A DNA stretch of 64,000 nucleotides from Deinococcus carri (GCF_039545055.1 NZ_BAABRP010000014.1:1-64000); one strand, 5' to 3'. Shown: positions 14,262 to 25,814, numbered from the stretch's first letter. Numbers and translations: made by a program. The notes: generated from the sequence alone by a model not told the origin.

Positions 14262-14442
14262 AGAGGCGGGCCAGGGCCGGGTCTTGAAAAAACACGACAC
14301 CGCACCCGGTGGCCGGAAAGGGCGAGAACCTCCCCCCTCAGGCCCAGGCTTTTGTCTTGACTGGGTTCAGGACGCCTCTGGCAGAGAAGAGTCGATTCGC
14401 TGATGCCTTGACGTTTTCGCTCTTTTGACCCTCTCCCCCTAC

Positions 14443-14472
14443 GGGACTCGTAGAGCTGCGCAGCAGAGAGGG
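14443..14472. repeat. Dispersed repeat unit (ACTCGTAGAGCTGCGCAGCAGAG type)
   Basis: The core matches two copies at 55991-56054 and a related stretch inside element A near 1520. A GTTGCGAAGCAAC hairpin follows directly. Confidence 0.5.
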
Positions 14473-14569
14473 CGTTGCGAAGCAACGGGTGAGGGGGCGT
14501 GTGACCCACCAGGTCCCTCACTCCGGGCCAAGGAAGCCCTCGCCTCCGGTTGAGATAAAAGCTCGCCTC

Positions 14570-14704
14570 ATACGGATTCCGTCCAATTCCTGAACAGTCG
14601 GGAGGGCACCGCCTGTTCATCCATCTTCCGAAATCCGCCCTTGTTCCTTCTCCCTCTGGTCGGATTTCCGGGTGTTTTCAACACCCTTCAATCGGAATCC
14701 GTAT
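14570..14704. repeat. MITE-like element B (135 bp)
   Basis: ATACGGATTCCG (14570-14581) and CGGAATCCGTAT (14693-14704) are perfect 12-bp inverted ends. The interior shares a TTCCTTCTCCCTCTGGTCGG stretch with the inverse of element A. The right end touches the stop codon of the AraC gene. Confidence 0.65.
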
Positions 14705-15564
14705 CAGTCCGCCCGGTCCTGCATCAGCTCAAGCCCCGGCACCCCAACCGGCGCGCCCTCCAGTTCCCTTTCCCAGACGGGCCGCCAGCGTTTCTCGGCC
14801 CACTGGGCAAAGGTGCGCGGCGTCATCTGGCTCAGCGCCCGGAACTCGCGCGTCAGGTGGGCTTGGTCGGAAAAGCCCAGGTCGTGGGCCAACGGGGCCA
14901 GGGGCAGGGACGGGTCCAGCAGCAGGCGGTTGTGGACTTCCTCGAAGCGGATCAGGCGGGCCAGCGTCTTGGCGTTCACGCCGACCTCCCGCACAAACTG
15001 CCGTTCCAGTTGCCGGGGGCTGATGTTCAGCTCCTCGGCCAGCGTGCCGAGGCGTGCGCTCCCCAGCGAGATGTAGAGTTGCGCGCCCGCCCGCACGCCC
15101 TTGCCGGTTTCCACGGCGCGTTCGGCCCACAGGCGCAGCAGCCAGGCTTCCAGGGTCTGCCGCGCTTCCTCCCAGCGCTCCAGGTGCAGCAGGGCGCAGA
15201 TGGCCCGCACGTCGGCCCCGTACTGCTCGGCCAGGTCGAGGTCGGCCACTCCTGCGTGCCAGCCCAGCAGTTGCCGCGCGCCCCACGGGTACAGCTCTGC
15301 GCCCAGCACCCGCGTCAGGCCCACCGAGACGACCCGCTGTGGTTGCAGCGTCAGGCCGCCCAGCGCCGCCTGCGGCAGAGGCTCCAGGTCGCCGCCATCC
15401 ACCGCCCCGCGCCAGGACGACCCCGCCAGGAACGTGAGCCGCACCGAGCGTTCCGGCAGAAAGCGGTGCTCCTCCTGACCCGCGTGATGAACTTCCTCCA
15501 TCTGCCAGTACACCCGCACCAGCGGGCGCAGGCGGGGGTCGGGGAGGAACTTCTGGAACGGCAT
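14704..15564 (-). CDS. AraC-family transcriptional regulator
   Basis: The 286-residue protein has an N-terminal sensory domain of the type found in many short AraC regulators (begins [20 protein letters not shown]). The C-terminal AraC DNA-binding domain has two helix-turn-helix units: [19 protein letters not shown] and [22 protein letters not shown], ending with MTPRTFAQ. The ligand and targets are unknown. The ATG at 15564 is preferred over the one at 15606 because conservation begins there. A weak CACAGT hexamer lies 6 nt upstream. Confidence 0.85.
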   Translation of the reverse strand: MPFQKFLPDPRLRPLVRVYWQMEEVHHAGQEEHRFLPERSVRLTFLAGSSWRGAVDGGDLEPLPQAALGGLTLQPQRVVSVGLTRVLGAELYPWGARQLLGWHAGVADLDLAEQYGADVRAICALLHLERWEEARQTLEAWLLRLWAERAVETGKGVRAGAQLYISLGSARLGTLAEELNISPRQLERQFVREVGVNAKTLARLIRFEEVHNRLLLDPSLPLAPLAHDLGFSDQAHLTREFRALSQMTPRTFAQWAEKRWRPVWERELEGAPVGVPGLELMQDRAD

Positions 15565-15670
15565 CCCCGCACTGTGGCATGGGTGGCGGCGGCGCGCATC
15601 CGCCACCCGGCCAGGGTCAGGCGGCCCCTTTTCCTGGGAGCAGCGGCTCTTGGAGGCAGCGGCGAGGGGC

Positions 15671-16609
<939 letters not shown>

Positions 16610-16612
16610 GGG

Positions 16613-16690
16613 TGCGCGGTGCGCGGGACGCGGGACGCGGTGGGGCACCTTCCCTCACCGCGCACCGCGTCCTGCCTCCCGCATCCCCGT
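16613..16690. repeat. Inverted pair of heptameric arrays (GACGCGG/CACCGCG)
   Basis: Arm 1 (16613-16647) is TGCGCGG twice, GACGCGG twice, TGGGGCA. Arm 2 (16656-16690) is CACCGCG twice, then TCCTGCC, TCCCGCA, TCCCCGT. It fills the holB-phosphoesterase spacer and ends 3 bp before the holB start codon. Confidence 0.75.
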
Positions 16691-16718
16691 CGCCGCAGCC
16701 TCTGCACGTCCGTCCCGC

Positions 16719-17471
16719 TCACTTTCCAATCGCCAGCCGTGCCGCCAGCACCGGGGGCAGGCCCGCGGCCAGGGCGGCTTCCTGGGTGCGGGCCACGTCG
16801 TAGGGCACGCGGAAGACCTCGAAGTGCCCGCGCCCGGTATCGAAGATGGCGTAGCTGGCATGGGGGTTGCCGTCGCGCGGCTGGCCGACGCTGCCGGGGT
16901 TCAGGATCACGCGGGCGGAGGGGGGCACCAGGTAACTGCCGCCCTCGGCAAAGGTCTGGGCCTTGATCCACTCACCCACCGGGGCATTGAGGGTGGCGTA
17001 GACGGCGGGCACGTGCGTATGTCCCACGAACGCCAGCCGCCCCTGCCACTGCGCGAAGGCCTCGCGGGCGGCGGTCACGGAGTCGGTGTAGGCGTCCAGA
17101 CTGACCGGGGTGCCGTGGCGATAGCGTGCGCCCACGTCGGGGTCGTCCACGCCGTCGCGCCAGGACCGGACCCAGGCCAGGTCGCTTCCCGACAGGCGGC
17201 CCAGTTGCCACAGCAGCGCCGCCGACACCACGCTCCCCTGCTTCTCGCGCCGGCCGCCCGCATACTCCAGCAGCATCTGTTCGTGGTTGCCCAGCAGGCA
17301 GCGGGCGTCCAGGTCACGCAGGGCGGTCAGCACCTCGCGGGGATGGGGGCCATAGCCCAGCGCGTCCCCCAGGTGAACCACCTGATCGAAGCGCCGCGCC
17401 TCGGCATCACGGAGCACCGCCTCCAGGGCGGGATAATTGGCGTGGATATCGGACAGCAGCAGCAGCCGCAC
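16719..17471 (-). CDS. Metallophosphoesterase
   Basis: The 250-residue protein has all calcineurin-like phosphoesterase motifs: [14 protein letters not shown] (DxH), [11 protein letters not shown] (GDxxxxG), LLGNHEQM (GNHE), FVGHTHVP (GHTH) and [12 protein letters not shown]. This YfcE/ApaH-like architecture often hydrolyses phosphodiesters or phosphomonoesters. The substrate is unknown. The start is a GTG lying 6 nt after TATCAT. Confidence 0.9.
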   Translation of the reverse strand: MRLLLLSDIHANYPALEAVLRDAEARRFDQVVHLGDALGYGPHPREVLTALRDLDARCLLGNHEQMLLEYAGGRREKQGSVVSAALLWQLGRLSGSDLAWVRSWRDGVDDPDVGARYRHGTPVSLDAYTDSVTAAREAFAQWQGRLAFVGHTHVPAVYATLNAPVGEWIKAQTFAEGGSYLVPPSARVILNPGSVGQPRDGNPHASYAIFDTGRGHFEVFRVPYDVARTQEAALAAGLPPVLAARLAIGK

Positions 17472-17477
17472 CCGGCC

Positions 17478-17483
17478 ATGATA
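17478..17483 (-). promoter_or_regulatory. Leaderless -10 box of the metallophosphoesterase gene
   Basis: TATCAT lies 6 nt before the GTG at 17471. Confidence 0.7.
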
Positions 17484-17534
17484 GCGGGCGGGTGCGGGAA
17501 AGGGTGCGGAAGTCGGGTGGGAGCGGTTCCTCGC

Positions 17535-18566
17535 CTAGGGCGTCACCGTCACCCGCCCCGCCGCCGGGTCGAGGCGGGTGCGCCCTCCCAGCGGCAGGGT
17601 GAGCTGGGGGCTGGTGTGCCCGAAGTCCACGTTCGCCACCACCGGCAGGTCCGGGCGGCCTGCCTCGGCCAGGACGCGGCGGACCCAGCGGTACAGGTCC
17701 TCTACCATGTCGGGGGTGTAGCTCCGGGGGCGGGCCAGCAGCAGGCCGGCGGCGCGGCCCAGGATGCCCTGCGCGGCATAGTTCCGCAGCCAGTAGCCGA
17801 CCTGCGCGGGCGGGGGCACGTCCTCACTCGTCTCCAGCGCCAGCACCGCGCCGTCCCACAGCCCCGGTGCGGGCCAGCCGGGCGTGCCGTTGAGCATGTC
17901 CAGCACCTCCAGGCAGCCGCCCACGAGGTGCCCCTCGGCGGCCTGCTCCCCCTGGAGCCACATCCAGCCGTCCCCCGGCTCGAAGGGGCGGAGCACCTCC
18001 TGCAATGCCTCGTCCTCCCAGTCCTGCCGGGCCTGGGTCCACTCGGGGGCGGGGGCGAGGTCGAAGGGGGCGGGAGCGTCCACTAGGGCGCGGCGAATGC
18101 CCTGCGCCACGAAGGGGTGAATCCCGCCGTTTTCCGCCAGGTCGGTCAGCAGCGAGGGGCCGTGGTAGGCCATCACGCCCGCGCGCAGAAACTGCATCAG
18201 GGTGATGGTGGAGTCGCTGTACCCCAGGAAGGCCTTGGGGTGGGCGCGAATCAGGCCGGGGTCCAGAAAGGGCAGCAGCCGCACGCTGTCGTCCCCGCCG
18301 ATGATGCTGACCATGCCATCTATATCGGGGTTTTGCAGCGCCCAGTGCAGGTCGTCAGCGCGGGCCTGGGGGTGAGCGTCCAGGTAGTCCGGGCCGCGCA
18401 GCGCGTTGGGGGCGGGCACCACCTCCCACCCGAACGTCTGCGCCACCTGCCGCACGCCCACGTGGTAACGGTTCATCACCTCGGTCACGAAGCCGCTGGA
18501 GAGGCTGAGGGCGGCCACACGGGAGCCAGGAGCGAGGCGGGGTGGGCGGATGAAGGTGGGGGCCAT
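17535..18566 (-). CDS. S66-family peptidase (LD-carboxypeptidase/MccF-like)
   Basis: The 343-residue protein has the S66 serine nucleophile elbow [14 protein letters not shown], preceded by [14 protein letters not shown]. The Glu of the triad lies in LALETSED and the His in [21 protein letters not shown] and the long loop favour the microcin C7 immunity (MccF) subgroup over the murein LD-carboxypeptidase LdcA, but sequence alone does not settle this. The ATG lies 5 nt after TAGCCT. Confidence 0.87.
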   Translation of the reverse strand: MAPTFIRPPRLAPGSRVAALSLSSGFVTEVMNRYHVGVRQVAQTFGWEVVPAPNALRGPDYLDAHPQARADDLHWALQNPDIDGMVSIIGGDDSVRLLPFLDPGLIRAHPKAFLGYSDSTITLMQFLRAGVMAYHGPSLLTDLAENGGIHPFVAQGIRRALVDAPAPFDLAPAPEWTQARQDWEDEALQEVLRPFEPGDGWMWLQGEQAAEGHLVGGCLEVLDMLNGTPGWPAPGLWDGAVLALETSEDVPPPAQVGYWLRNYAAQGILGRAAGLLLARPRSYTPDMVEDLYRWVRRVLAEAGRPDLPVVANVDFGHTSPQLTLPLGGRTRLDPAAGRVTVTP

Positions 18567-18571
18567 GCGGC

Positions 18572-18577
18572 AGGCTA
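18572..18577 (-). promoter_or_regulatory. Leaderless -10 box of the S66 peptidase gene
   Basis: TAGCCT lies 5 nt before the ATG at 18566. Confidence 0.6.
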
Positions 18578-18636
18578 GAGCAGGCGCGGGGCGCGGGCAT
18601 CCGTCAGGTGGCGGAGGACGGCCCCTGCTTACGGCA

Positions 18637-19146
18637 CTACAGCGGCTTCCCGCACTGGCCGCAGTAGCGGTCCGTCTCGTCGTTCAGCGCCCCGCAGGCG
18701 CGGCAGCGGACCTTCACCACCGTGGGCTGGCCCGTCAGGGCGTTCTTGAGGGTGGGCGCGGCGTCCAGCGTGTCCTCCAGCATCCCGCCCTGGGCGCGGT
18801 TCCAGGGTTCCTCGTCGGTGCGGGTGCCCTGCGGGTCCAGCGTCAGGCCGCTACCCGCCACGCCCCGCCGCCCCACGGCCATCAGCGCCATGCCGATCCA
18901 GATGACCACGATGCCGATAGGCGCGCGGATGAACGAGGAAAAGAGGCCACCGAACGCCTGCGCCGGCCCGCCCTGGGGGTCACCCCCGGGAAAGGGGGCC
19001 TGTAAGAGCGTACCGAACGTCCCGAAAAAGGTCAGGAAGACGCTCAGGAACAGCAGGATGCCCACCACCACCAGCACCTGCCCCAGGTGGTACACGATGC
19101 GGCGGCCCGTGGACACGTCTGTGCGTGCCGGTCGGTTGGGGGTCAT
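18637..19146 (-). CDS. Membrane protein with C-terminal zinc ribbon
   Basis: The 169-residue protein is not a recognised family member. It has two membrane helices (about residues 17-45 and 75-92) and ends in a zinc ribbon, CRACGALNDETDRYCGQCGKPL (two CxxC pairs), which should face the cytoplasm. The middle is charged and probably flexible. The ATG lies 5 nt after TACCCT. Confidence 0.75.
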   Translation of the reverse strand: MTPNRPARTDVSTGRRIVYHLGQVLVVVGILLFLSVFLTFFGTFGTLLQAPFPGGDPQGGPAQAFGGLFSSFIRAPIGIVVIWIGMALMAVGRRGVAGSGLTLDPQGTRTDEEPWNRAQGGMLEDTLDAAPTLKNALTGQPTVVKVRCRACGALNDETDRYCGQCGKPL

Positions 19147-19151
19147 GCCCC

Positions 19152-19157
19152 AGGGTA
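19152..19157 (-). promoter_or_regulatory. Leaderless -10 box of the zinc-ribbon gene
   Basis: TACCCT lies 5 nt before the ATG at 19146. Confidence 0.6.
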
Positions 19158-19201
19158 CGGGACAGGAGAGAGCGGGGTTCCCACCGGAGCCGCGCCGCCG
19201 G

Positions 19202-20627
<1,426 letters not shown>

Positions 20628-20633
20628 GGGGGG

Positions 20634-20639
20634 AGTGTA
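20634..20639 (-). promoter_or_regulatory. Leaderless -10 box of the nitrilase-GNAT pair
   Basis: TACACT lies 6 nt before the ATG at 20627. Confidence 0.7.
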
Positions 20640-20741
20640 GCGGGCCGCCAGCAGGCAAAAGGATACGGGAGATGACTTAGACGGATTCCCCGGAACTTTT
20701 CGGAAGACGCATGACGTCCAGCCCGCCAGCAGACAGCGGTC

Positions 20742-20776
20742 TTGACATCCTCCACGCCTTACCTTACGGTAAGTAA
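20742..20776 (+). promoter_or_regulatory. Sigma-70 promoter with overlapping TTAC/GTAA operator
   Basis: TTGACA (20742-20747), a 17-bp spacer and TACGGT (20765-20770) form a classical promoter for the gene at 20834. The -10 lies inside the imperfect palindrome TTACCTTACGGTAAGTAA (20759-20776), made of two nested TTAC/GTAA pairs. A repressor bound there would block the promoter. Confidence 0.65.
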
Positions 20777-20833
20777 GCACGCCTGCCGAAAGCCGGTATG
20801 GCTCCCATCACGTCAACTTCGAGGAGAAGGAAT

Positions 20834-21226
20834 ATGGACGAAATCATCCTGCAACCCCAGCTCCACCTGCTCGTCGGTGCCCTGGTGCTGCTGACCTCTC
20901 TGGTTACGGTGGTCACGACCGGGCGCGGCGCTCTCAGCCTGAAACGGTTCGGGCGGACAGAACAGGGGGTGTTCATCGCGGCCCAGCTCGCCCTGATGGT
21001 GCAGATCATGATCGGCATCAAGCTGCTGGATCAGGGCATAGGCACCCTTCAGAAGTACGTCCATTACATCGGGGGAGCCGGGGCGCTGGGCCTGCTCGTC
21101 CTGTACTACTGGCTGCCCAAGACCTCGGAGCAGGACCACGCTCGCAAAGCCCTGTGGGTGTCGGTCGCCTCGCTGGTGTTCGTCGCGCTGGCCTTTTTTG
21201 TGGGCGGAATGTACGCGCGGGGGTAG
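20834..21226 (+). CDS. Hypothetical membrane protein, 130 aa
   Basis: The protein is not recognised. It has four predicted membrane helices and very short loops, beginning [20 protein letters not shown]. It is unusual in the window for having both a textbook TTGACA promoter and a strong ribosome binding site (AGGAGAAGG). The palindrome over its -10 suggests it is under specific repression. A heptamer array follows the stop. Confidence 0.75.
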   Translation: MDEIILQPQLHLLVGALVLLTSLVTVVTTGRGALSLKRFGRTEQGVFIAAQLALMVQIMIGIKLLDQGIGTLQKYVHYIGGAGALGLLVLYYWLPKTSEQDHARKALWVSVASLVFVALAFFVGGMYARG

Positions 21227-21234
21227 GAGAGCTT

Positions 21235-21348
21235 TCAGCCGTCAGCGGTCAGCTTTCAGCAAGAGTGCCCCGGCCCCCGCTGGGGCTGTCTGCTGATCAG
21301 GTCTGGTTTGTTCTGCTGAATGCTGACGGCTGTTCGCTGACGGCTCTA
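21235..21348. repeat. Inverted pair of heptameric arrays (TCAGCGG/TGCTGAC)
   Basis: Arm 1 (21235-21262) is TCAGCCG, TCAGCGG, TCAGCTT, TCAGCAA. Arm 2 (21314-21348) is TGCTGAA, TGCTGAC, GGCTGTT, CGCTGAC, GGCTCTA, close to the inverse of arm 1. Arm 2 runs directly into the TAGAGT -10 box of the next gene. Confidence 0.75.
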
Positions 21349-21352
21349 GAGT
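21347..21352 (+). promoter_or_regulatory. Leaderless -10 box of the gene at 21359
   Basis: TAGAGT is followed by CCCCCC and the ATG at 21359. Confidence 0.7.
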
Positions 21353-21358
21353 CCCCCC

Positions 21359-22225
21359 ATGACCGGACTGGTGTGGCTCGCGCTCGACGGCGTCGGCCAC
21401 CCTGCCGACGCGCCGCCCGGGTCGGTGTGGGAGGCGGACTTGCCGACCCTGCGCCCGCTGGTGGAGGCCGGACGCGCGCTCGACGCGACGCTGGGTGTGC
21501 CGGGGCTGCCGCAGTCGGGGACCGGGCAGGCGTGCTGGCTGACGGGGCAGGACGCGGTGCGGGTGATGGGCGAACACTTCGGGCCGCATCCAGGGCCGAC
21601 CTTGCAGCAGTTGCTGCGGGCGTCCGCGTTGCCGGGGAGGCTGGCAGCAGCGGGGGCGCGCGTGGCCCTCGCCAACCACTACCCGCCCGCGTATTTCGCC
21701 GCCCAGACGGCCCAGAGGGGAGCGCGGCGGTCCCGCATGGGCTGCTTCCCCTTCTCGTTCCTGGCGGCGGGACTGCCCCTGAATCCGCCCGGCGTGCCGT
21801 CCGTGCCCGCGACCCTGGGCCTGGGCTACGCCGAACCCTGGCCGCCGCAGACGCCCCGTGCGGAGGTGGCGCGGCTGGGCGAGGCGCTGGCCGGGGCCGC
21901 CCGCGAGCATGACCTCATCGTGTGCGACCTGTGGTTCGGGGACCACCTGGGGCACCGGGGCCGCACGCCCACGCCGCCGGAGGTGTTGCGGGCGGGGCGG
22001 GCCTATCTGGAACGGGCGGACGCCCTGCTGACCGGCCTGCTGCATGCGGGCGCGCGGGTGGTCCTGGGCAGCGACCACGGCAACCTGGAAGACCTGCGCG
22101 TGAAGGGCCATACCCTGGCCCGCGTGCCGTTCGCCGGGGCAGGCGTGGACCTGGGCACCCCCGGCGATGTGGCCGAAGCTGGGCAGGTCATCCGGGGCTG
22201 GTTCGGGCAGAAAGCGCGACAGTGA
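21359..22225 (+). CDS. Metalloenzyme of the alkaline phosphatase/phosphoglycerate mutase superfamily
   Basis: The 288-residue protein starts [10 protein letters not shown] (metal Asp) and carries [15 protein letters not shown], where the residue after PQS is the usual nucleophile position. [12 protein letters not shown] and [10 protein letters not shown] supply the remaining metal ligands. This matches the metalloenzyme superfamily of phosphatases, sulfatases and mutases. The substrate is unknown. The ATG lies 6 nt after TAGAGT. Confidence 0.8.
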   Translation: MTGLVWLALDGVGHPADAPPGSVWEADLPTLRPLVEAGRALDATLGVPGLPQSGTGQACWLTGQDAVRVMGEHFGPHPGPTLQQLLRASALPGRLAAAGARVALANHYPPAYFAAQTAQRGARRSRMGCFPFSFLAAGLPLNPPGVPSVPATLGLGYAEPWPPQTPRAEVARLGEALAGAAREHDLIVCDLWFGDHLGHRGRTPTPPEVLRAGRAYLERADALLTGLLHAGARVVLGSDHGNLEDLRVKGHTLARVPFAGAGVDLGTPGDVAEAGQVIRGWFGQKARQ

Positions 22226-22262
22226 CGCGAAAACAGGATGCCCACCCCACGGAGGCCGGAAG

Positions 22263-22431
22263 TTATCCACAAACTTATCCACAGGCCCTGTGGATAACCT
22301 GTGGAGAAAGGGGAACGGCCCCGCAGCAGTGGCTGGGCTTCCGTGCGTCTGGCACGCTGTTTTCGACCTAGGGATGGAGGCGCTCCCGCTTCGGCGAAGT
22401 TATCCACAGTGAAACGCTAGCCTGTGGATAA
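22263..22431. other. Cluster of five perfect DnaA boxes
   Basis: Perfect TTATCCACA boxes lie on the plus strand at 22263-22271, 22275-22283 and 22400-22408, and on the minus strand at 22289-22297 and 22423-22431. A one-mismatch minus-strand box lies at 22300-22308. The region between trpF and the metalloenzyme gene has no gene. No dnaA, dnaN, AT-rich unwinding tract or partition gene is nearby, so this is more likely a DnaA-binding regulatory or titration site than the chromosomal origin. Confidence 0.85.
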
Positions 22432-22439
22432 CTTCGTTT

Positions 22440-23075
22440 TCACGTGCCCGGCGCGGCCTGGAGACGTGCGGCCTGGATAAAGGCCCGGACCTGTTCCACG
22501 TCCTTCACACCTGCGGCCTTTTCCAGGCGGCTTACGGCGTCCACCCCGGCGGGGCGCAGCACCCGCACCGCCTCGGCCACGTTCGCGGGTCCCAGGCCTC
22601 CGGCGAGCCACGCGCCCGCCGGGAACACGTCCCGCAGCGCGGCCCAGTCCAGCGGCACGCCACCTCCCGGCTCCGGGGCATCCAGCATGGGCGTGACGCC
22701 GGGGAGACTCAGGACCTCCAGCGCGTCCGGCTGTCCCAGATCAGCGGGACGCAGAACGCGCAGAACGGGATGATACCGGGCGACCTCCCGCACGTAAAGA
22801 CTTGACAGCGGGCCGTGAAGCTGCACGGCACTCACGCGCGCCGCCTCAGCCGTCCGCAGCACCTCCGTCAGCCCCTGGTTCAGGAAGACGCCCACCCGCG
22901 CCACCACCGGCCCCACCGCCAACCCCGCCTCGCGCGCCACCTCCGGCGACACCCTTCGCTTGCTGACCGGCGCGAAGATGAAGCCCAGGGCGTCGGCCCC
23001 GGCCTCGGCGGAGAGCAGGGCGTCGTGGAGGGAGGTGGTGCCGCAGACCTTGACGCGGGGTGTGGGGTCAGGCAT
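22440..23075 (-). CDS. trpF: Phosphoribosylanthranilate isomerase
   Basis: TrpF makes the Amadori rearrangement in tryptophan synthesis. The 211-residue TIM-barrel protein has VKVCGTTS (catalytic Cys), [19 protein letters not shown], and a catalytic Asp in [24 protein letters not shown] and [16 protein letters not shown] form the phosphate site. The usual SSGVE at the end is changed to VSRLE here. The ATG at 23075 overlaps the small upstream gene by 8 bp. A GTG one codon earlier is possible. Confidence 0.93.
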   Translation of the reverse strand: MPDPTPRVKVCGTTSLHDALLSAEAGADALGFIFAPVSKRRVSPEVAREAGLAVGPVVARVGVFLNQGLTEVLRTAEAARVSAVQLHGPLSSLYVREVARYHPVLRVLRPADLGQPDALEVLSLPGVTPMLDAPEPGGGVPLDWAALRDVFPAGAWLAGGLGPANVAEAVRVLRPAGVDAVSRLEKAAGVKDVEQVRAFIQAARLQAAPGT

Positions 23076-23313
23076 CACGGCCTTCCAGCGCGGCCACGCG
23101 CGCTTCCAGGGCGCGGACCTGGCGGGTCAGGGCCAGCAGCAGCAGGGCGTAGTGGTCGTAGAGCTTGGGGCGCTCCATGCGGACCTCGCCGGACATCCAC
23201 CCCTCCAGCAGGCGTTCGGCCTCCGCCAGCACCTCCTCGTCGGGCACATCCCGGAAGGAGCGGCTGCCCAGAATCTCGCGGGCGAAATTGAGTTCACGGT
23301 CGGGGTCGGGCAT
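23068..23313 (-). CDS. Hypothetical protein, 81 aa
   Basis: The protein is not recognised. It is acidic and helical, beginning [20 protein letters not shown] and ending in a probable coiled coil ([21 protein letters not shown]). It overlaps trpF by 8 bp and is the first gene of the pair. The ATG lies 6 nt after TACCCT, so the trpF mRNA is probably leaderless. Confidence 0.75.
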   Translation of the reverse strand: MPDPDRELNFAREILGSRSFRDVPDEEVLAEAERLLEGWMSGEVRMERPKLYDHYALLLLALTRQVRALEARVAALEGRDA

Positions 23314-23319
23314 GGGGGT

Positions 23320-23325
23320 AGGGTA
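23320..23325 (-). promoter_or_regulatory. Leaderless -10 box of the 81-aa gene and trpF
   Basis: TACCCT lies 6 nt before the ATG at 23313. Confidence 0.65.
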
Positions 23326-23416
23326 CGCGGTCAGCGGGGCATGGGAAGGGAAGCGCGCTCCTCATCTGGGCCAAAGGGCGGATGTGTGCCGCGCCCGGCC
23401 CGTGCCAGCCTGGGGC

Positions 23417-24655
23417 ATGTCCGCTCCACGCCGCGAGACAGCCCTGCACCTGCTGTTCCTTCACCCGGACGGCGAGCGGGTGGCCCTCCAGACCGTGACC
23501 GTCGCCATGCCCACCTACTACGGGCAGCATGTGCGCGAGGCCGCACCGCCGGGAACACGCCTGCTGCGCCGCCTGCACTTCCGGGCGCTGGGGGAGCAGG
23601 ACGGGGTGCTGCGCGCGGAGACGGTCTGGCAGCTTCATACCGACGGCCTGGACGGGCTGGACTGGCGACCCCCGGATGCCCTGACCGGCCCCGAGCGGGA
23701 CTGGGCCGGGGCCGCCCGCCTGCCCGCCACGTCCCGCCGCGCCCCCTGGATGCACCCCGACTGGCAGGCCGGAGCGCTGGCCTGGCTGGACGCTGAACTC
23801 GCCGCGCAGGGCTGTGCGCGAGTGGGCGAGCCGATGGTGCTGAAACACTGGCAAATCAGCCTGCTGTGGCAGGTGGAGACGACCGGGGGCCGGGTGTACT
23901 TCAAGGCGGTGCCGGACTTCTTCGGGCGGGAGGTGCGGGTCACGCCCCCGCTCGCCACCGAACTGCCCGGCGCAGCCCCACCCGTGCTGGCCGCCGACGA
24001 GGAACGCGGGTTTCTGCTGCTAAAGGGGGCCGGACAGACCCAGGACGCCCCGGACCTGCCCGCGCTGATGCGGCATCTGGCCTGGGTGCAGCGCCGGAGC
24101 GTGCCCCTGCTGCCGCACCTGCCCCTGCAAGACCGCAGCCCCAGCTTTCTACGCGCCCGGCTGGACGACCTGTTCTCGGACGCCTGCCTGCTGGTGGGCG
24201 AGGAGGGCGGCCTGACCCCCGAGGAGGCGGCAGCCCTGCACGCACGGCGGCCCGAACTGGAAGCAGCACTCGCCCGCCTGGCCGCCAGCCCGCTGCCGCT
24301 CACGCTGGGCCACGGCGACCTGCACGGCGGGAACGTGGTGGTGGACGGGGCGGGCCGCTTCACCGTGCTGGACTGGTCGGACGCCTGCCGCCTCCATCCC
24401 TTTCTGGACGCGAACGCGGCGTACTTCGCGGAAGCCCCGGCCGAGGCCGTGGAGGAGGCCCACGCCGCCTATCTGGCCGCCTGGACCGACCTTCTACCAC
24501 TGGAGGAGCTGCGCATCCTGCACGCCGACGGGCTGCGGGCAGGCGAACTGCTGCGCGCGCTGGGCTATGTGGACGGCATCCAGCCCCACGTGGAGGACCG
24601 GGCGGAATGGCATGGTGCCCAGCTGTACCACCTGCGGAAGCTGCTGGAGGGGTAG
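23417..24655 (+). CDS. Phosphotransferase-family (APH fold) protein
   Basis: The 412-residue protein has a C-terminal APH kinase-like domain with LGHGDLHGGNVVVD (HGDxxxxN) and FTVLDWSDACRLHPFLD (metal Asp). The N-terminal 120 residues are of unknown function and resemble the N-terminal domain of large APH-like proteins, with the kinase N-lobe near residue 150. The substrate is not known. The ATG at 23417 follows a weak CAGCCT hexamer by 5 nt. The upstream open frame overlaps the divergent gene and is not used. Confidence 0.82.
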   Translation: MSAPRRETALHLLFLHPDGERVALQTVTVAMPTYYGQHVREAAPPGTRLLRRLHFRALGEQDGVLRAETVWQLHTDGLDGLDWRPPDALTGPERDWAGAARLPATSRRAPWMHPDWQAGALAWLDAELAAQGCARVGEPMVLKHWQISLLWQVETTGGRVYFKAVPDFFGREVRVTPPLATELPGAAPPVLAADEERGFLLLKGAGQTQDAPDLPALMRHLAWVQRRSVPLLPHLPLQDRSPSFLRARLDDLFSDACLLVGEEGGLTPEEAAALHARRPELEAALARLAASPLPLTLGHGDLHGGNVVVDGAGRFTVLDWSDACRLHPFLDANAAYFAEAPAEAVEEAHAAYLAAWTDLLPLEELRILHADGLRAGELLRALGYVDGIQPHVEDRAEWHGAQLYHLRKLLEG

Positions 24656-24661
24656 GGCGAA

Positions 24662-24696
24662 CAGCCACCAGTTTCCAGCGGCCAGCGAACAGGACA
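24662..24696 (+). repeat. Heptameric repeat array (CAGCNNN units)
   Basis: Five units CAGCCAC, CAGTTTC, CAGCGGC, CAGCGAA, CAGGACA fill the convergent spacer between the APH-fold gene and cobT. Confidence 0.7.
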
Positions 24697-24715
24697 GAAA
24701 TGCTGGACACCGTGG

Positions 24716-25798
24716 TTAGCCCTCACTGCCCCCCGGTACCCCCGCCTCGGCGAAGGTCCGCATCTCGCGCAGGGTGGCCGCCGCCGAGAGCAGCAGCGGC
24801 GCGGCCAGCACGCCCCCGGTGCCCTCGCCCAGGCGCAGGCCCAGACGGAACATTGGCTTCAGGTTCAGGTGCGCGAGTTGCGCCGCGTGCCCGACCTCGG
24901 CACACTCGCCCGCCGGGAACAGGAAGTCACACAGGGCAGGGGCGAGGGCCATGCCCACCAGCGCGGCGCTGCCTTCCACGAACCCGTCGAGAATCACGGC
25001 GCGTCTCAGGGCGGCGGCCTGGAGCATCATCCCCAGCATCGCCGCGATTTCAAAGCCGCCCAGGTCGGCCAGCACACCCAGGGGGTCGGCGGGGTCGCTG
25101 GCCTGGCGATTCAGAGCCGCGCACACGGCCTCCACCTTGCGCGCGAGGGTGGCGTCGTCCACCCCGGTGCCGCGGCCTGTCACCCCCTGCGGGTCGAGGT
25201 TCAGCAGCCGGGCGGTGAGGGCGGCGGCGGGCGTGGTGTTGCCGATACCCATCTCGCCGGGAACCAGCAGGTCCGCGCCTTCCTCTATTGCGCGGCGGGC
25301 CAGGGCGGCCCCGGCCAGCACCAGCGTTTCGGCCTCCTCGCGGGTCATGGCTCCCTCGCGGCGCAGGTCGCGCGTGCCCCGGCGCACAGCCGCTCTGACA
25401 AGGGCGGGGTGGTTGGGCAGGTCGGCATTTACGCCCGCGTCCATCACGTAGACCCGCGCGCCGACCGTGCGGGCAATGGCGTTGACGGCGGCCCCGCCCG
25501 GCCCGGCAGGCGTGTCGGCCAGGAAGTTCGCCACCATCGCGGGTGTGACCTCGGGGGGATAGGCGCTGACGCCGCCTGCCGCCACGCCGTGGTCCCCCGC
25601 CGCCACCAGCACCGCCACCCCGCGCGGATGAGGCTTCTCGGTCCCGAAGACCCCCGCCAGCCGCACGGCCAAACTTTCGAGGTCGCCCAGCGCCCCAGTG
25701 GGCTTGGTCAGTTGGGCCTGCCGCTCGCGGGCGGCCCCCATGGCGGCGGGGTCGGCGGGGTGAACGGCGGCGATGAGGGCGGCGAGGTCGGGGTGCAT
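24716..25798 (-). CDS. cobT: Nicotinate-nucleotide-dimethylbenzimidazole phosphoribosyltransferase
   Basis: CobT makes alpha-ribazole phosphate from nicotinate mononucleotide and dimethylbenzimidazole, activating the lower ligand of cobalamin. The 360-residue protein has QAQLTKPTGALGDLE, AAGDHGVAAGGVSAYP and GEMGIGNTTPAAAL, and the catalytic-Glu segment RLGLRLGEGTGGVLA near residue 320. AAGGAG lies 4 nt before the ATG. It is the last gene of the cobalamin operon, 25 bp after cobU, and its BluB substrate supplier is in the same operon. Confidence 0.96.
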   Translation of the reverse strand: MHPDLAALIAAVHPADPAAMGAARERQAQLTKPTGALGDLESLAVRLAGVFGTEKPHPRGVAVLVAAGDHGVAAGGVSAYPPEVTPAMVANFLADTPAGPGGAAVNAIARTVGARVYVMDAGVNADLPNHPALVRAAVRRGTRDLRREGAMTREEAETLVLAGAALARRAIEEGADLLVPGEMGIGNTTPAAALTARLLNLDPQGVTGRGTGVDDATLARKVEAVCAALNRQASDPADPLGVLADLGGFEIAAMLGMMLQAAALRRAVILDGFVEGSAALVGMALAPALCDFLFPAGECAEVGHAAQLAHLNLKPMFRLGLRLGEGTGGVLAAPLLLSAAATLREMRTFAEAGVPGGSEG

Positions 25799-25814
25799 GG
25801 GACTCCTTGGGAGG

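Larger units (their letters stand above)
14249..14703. other. Gene-free, repeat-rich interval
   Basis: No gene is supported here. The interval holds the MFS promoter, a dispersed repeat unit at 14443-14472 and a MITE-like element at 14570-14704. Open frames that cross it have no conserved content. Confidence 0.6.

Noticed and set aside
22263..22431. Chromosomal origin oriC
   Set aside because: Five DnaA boxes are present, but there is no AT-rich unwinding tract, no dnaA or dnaN and no partition gene nearby.
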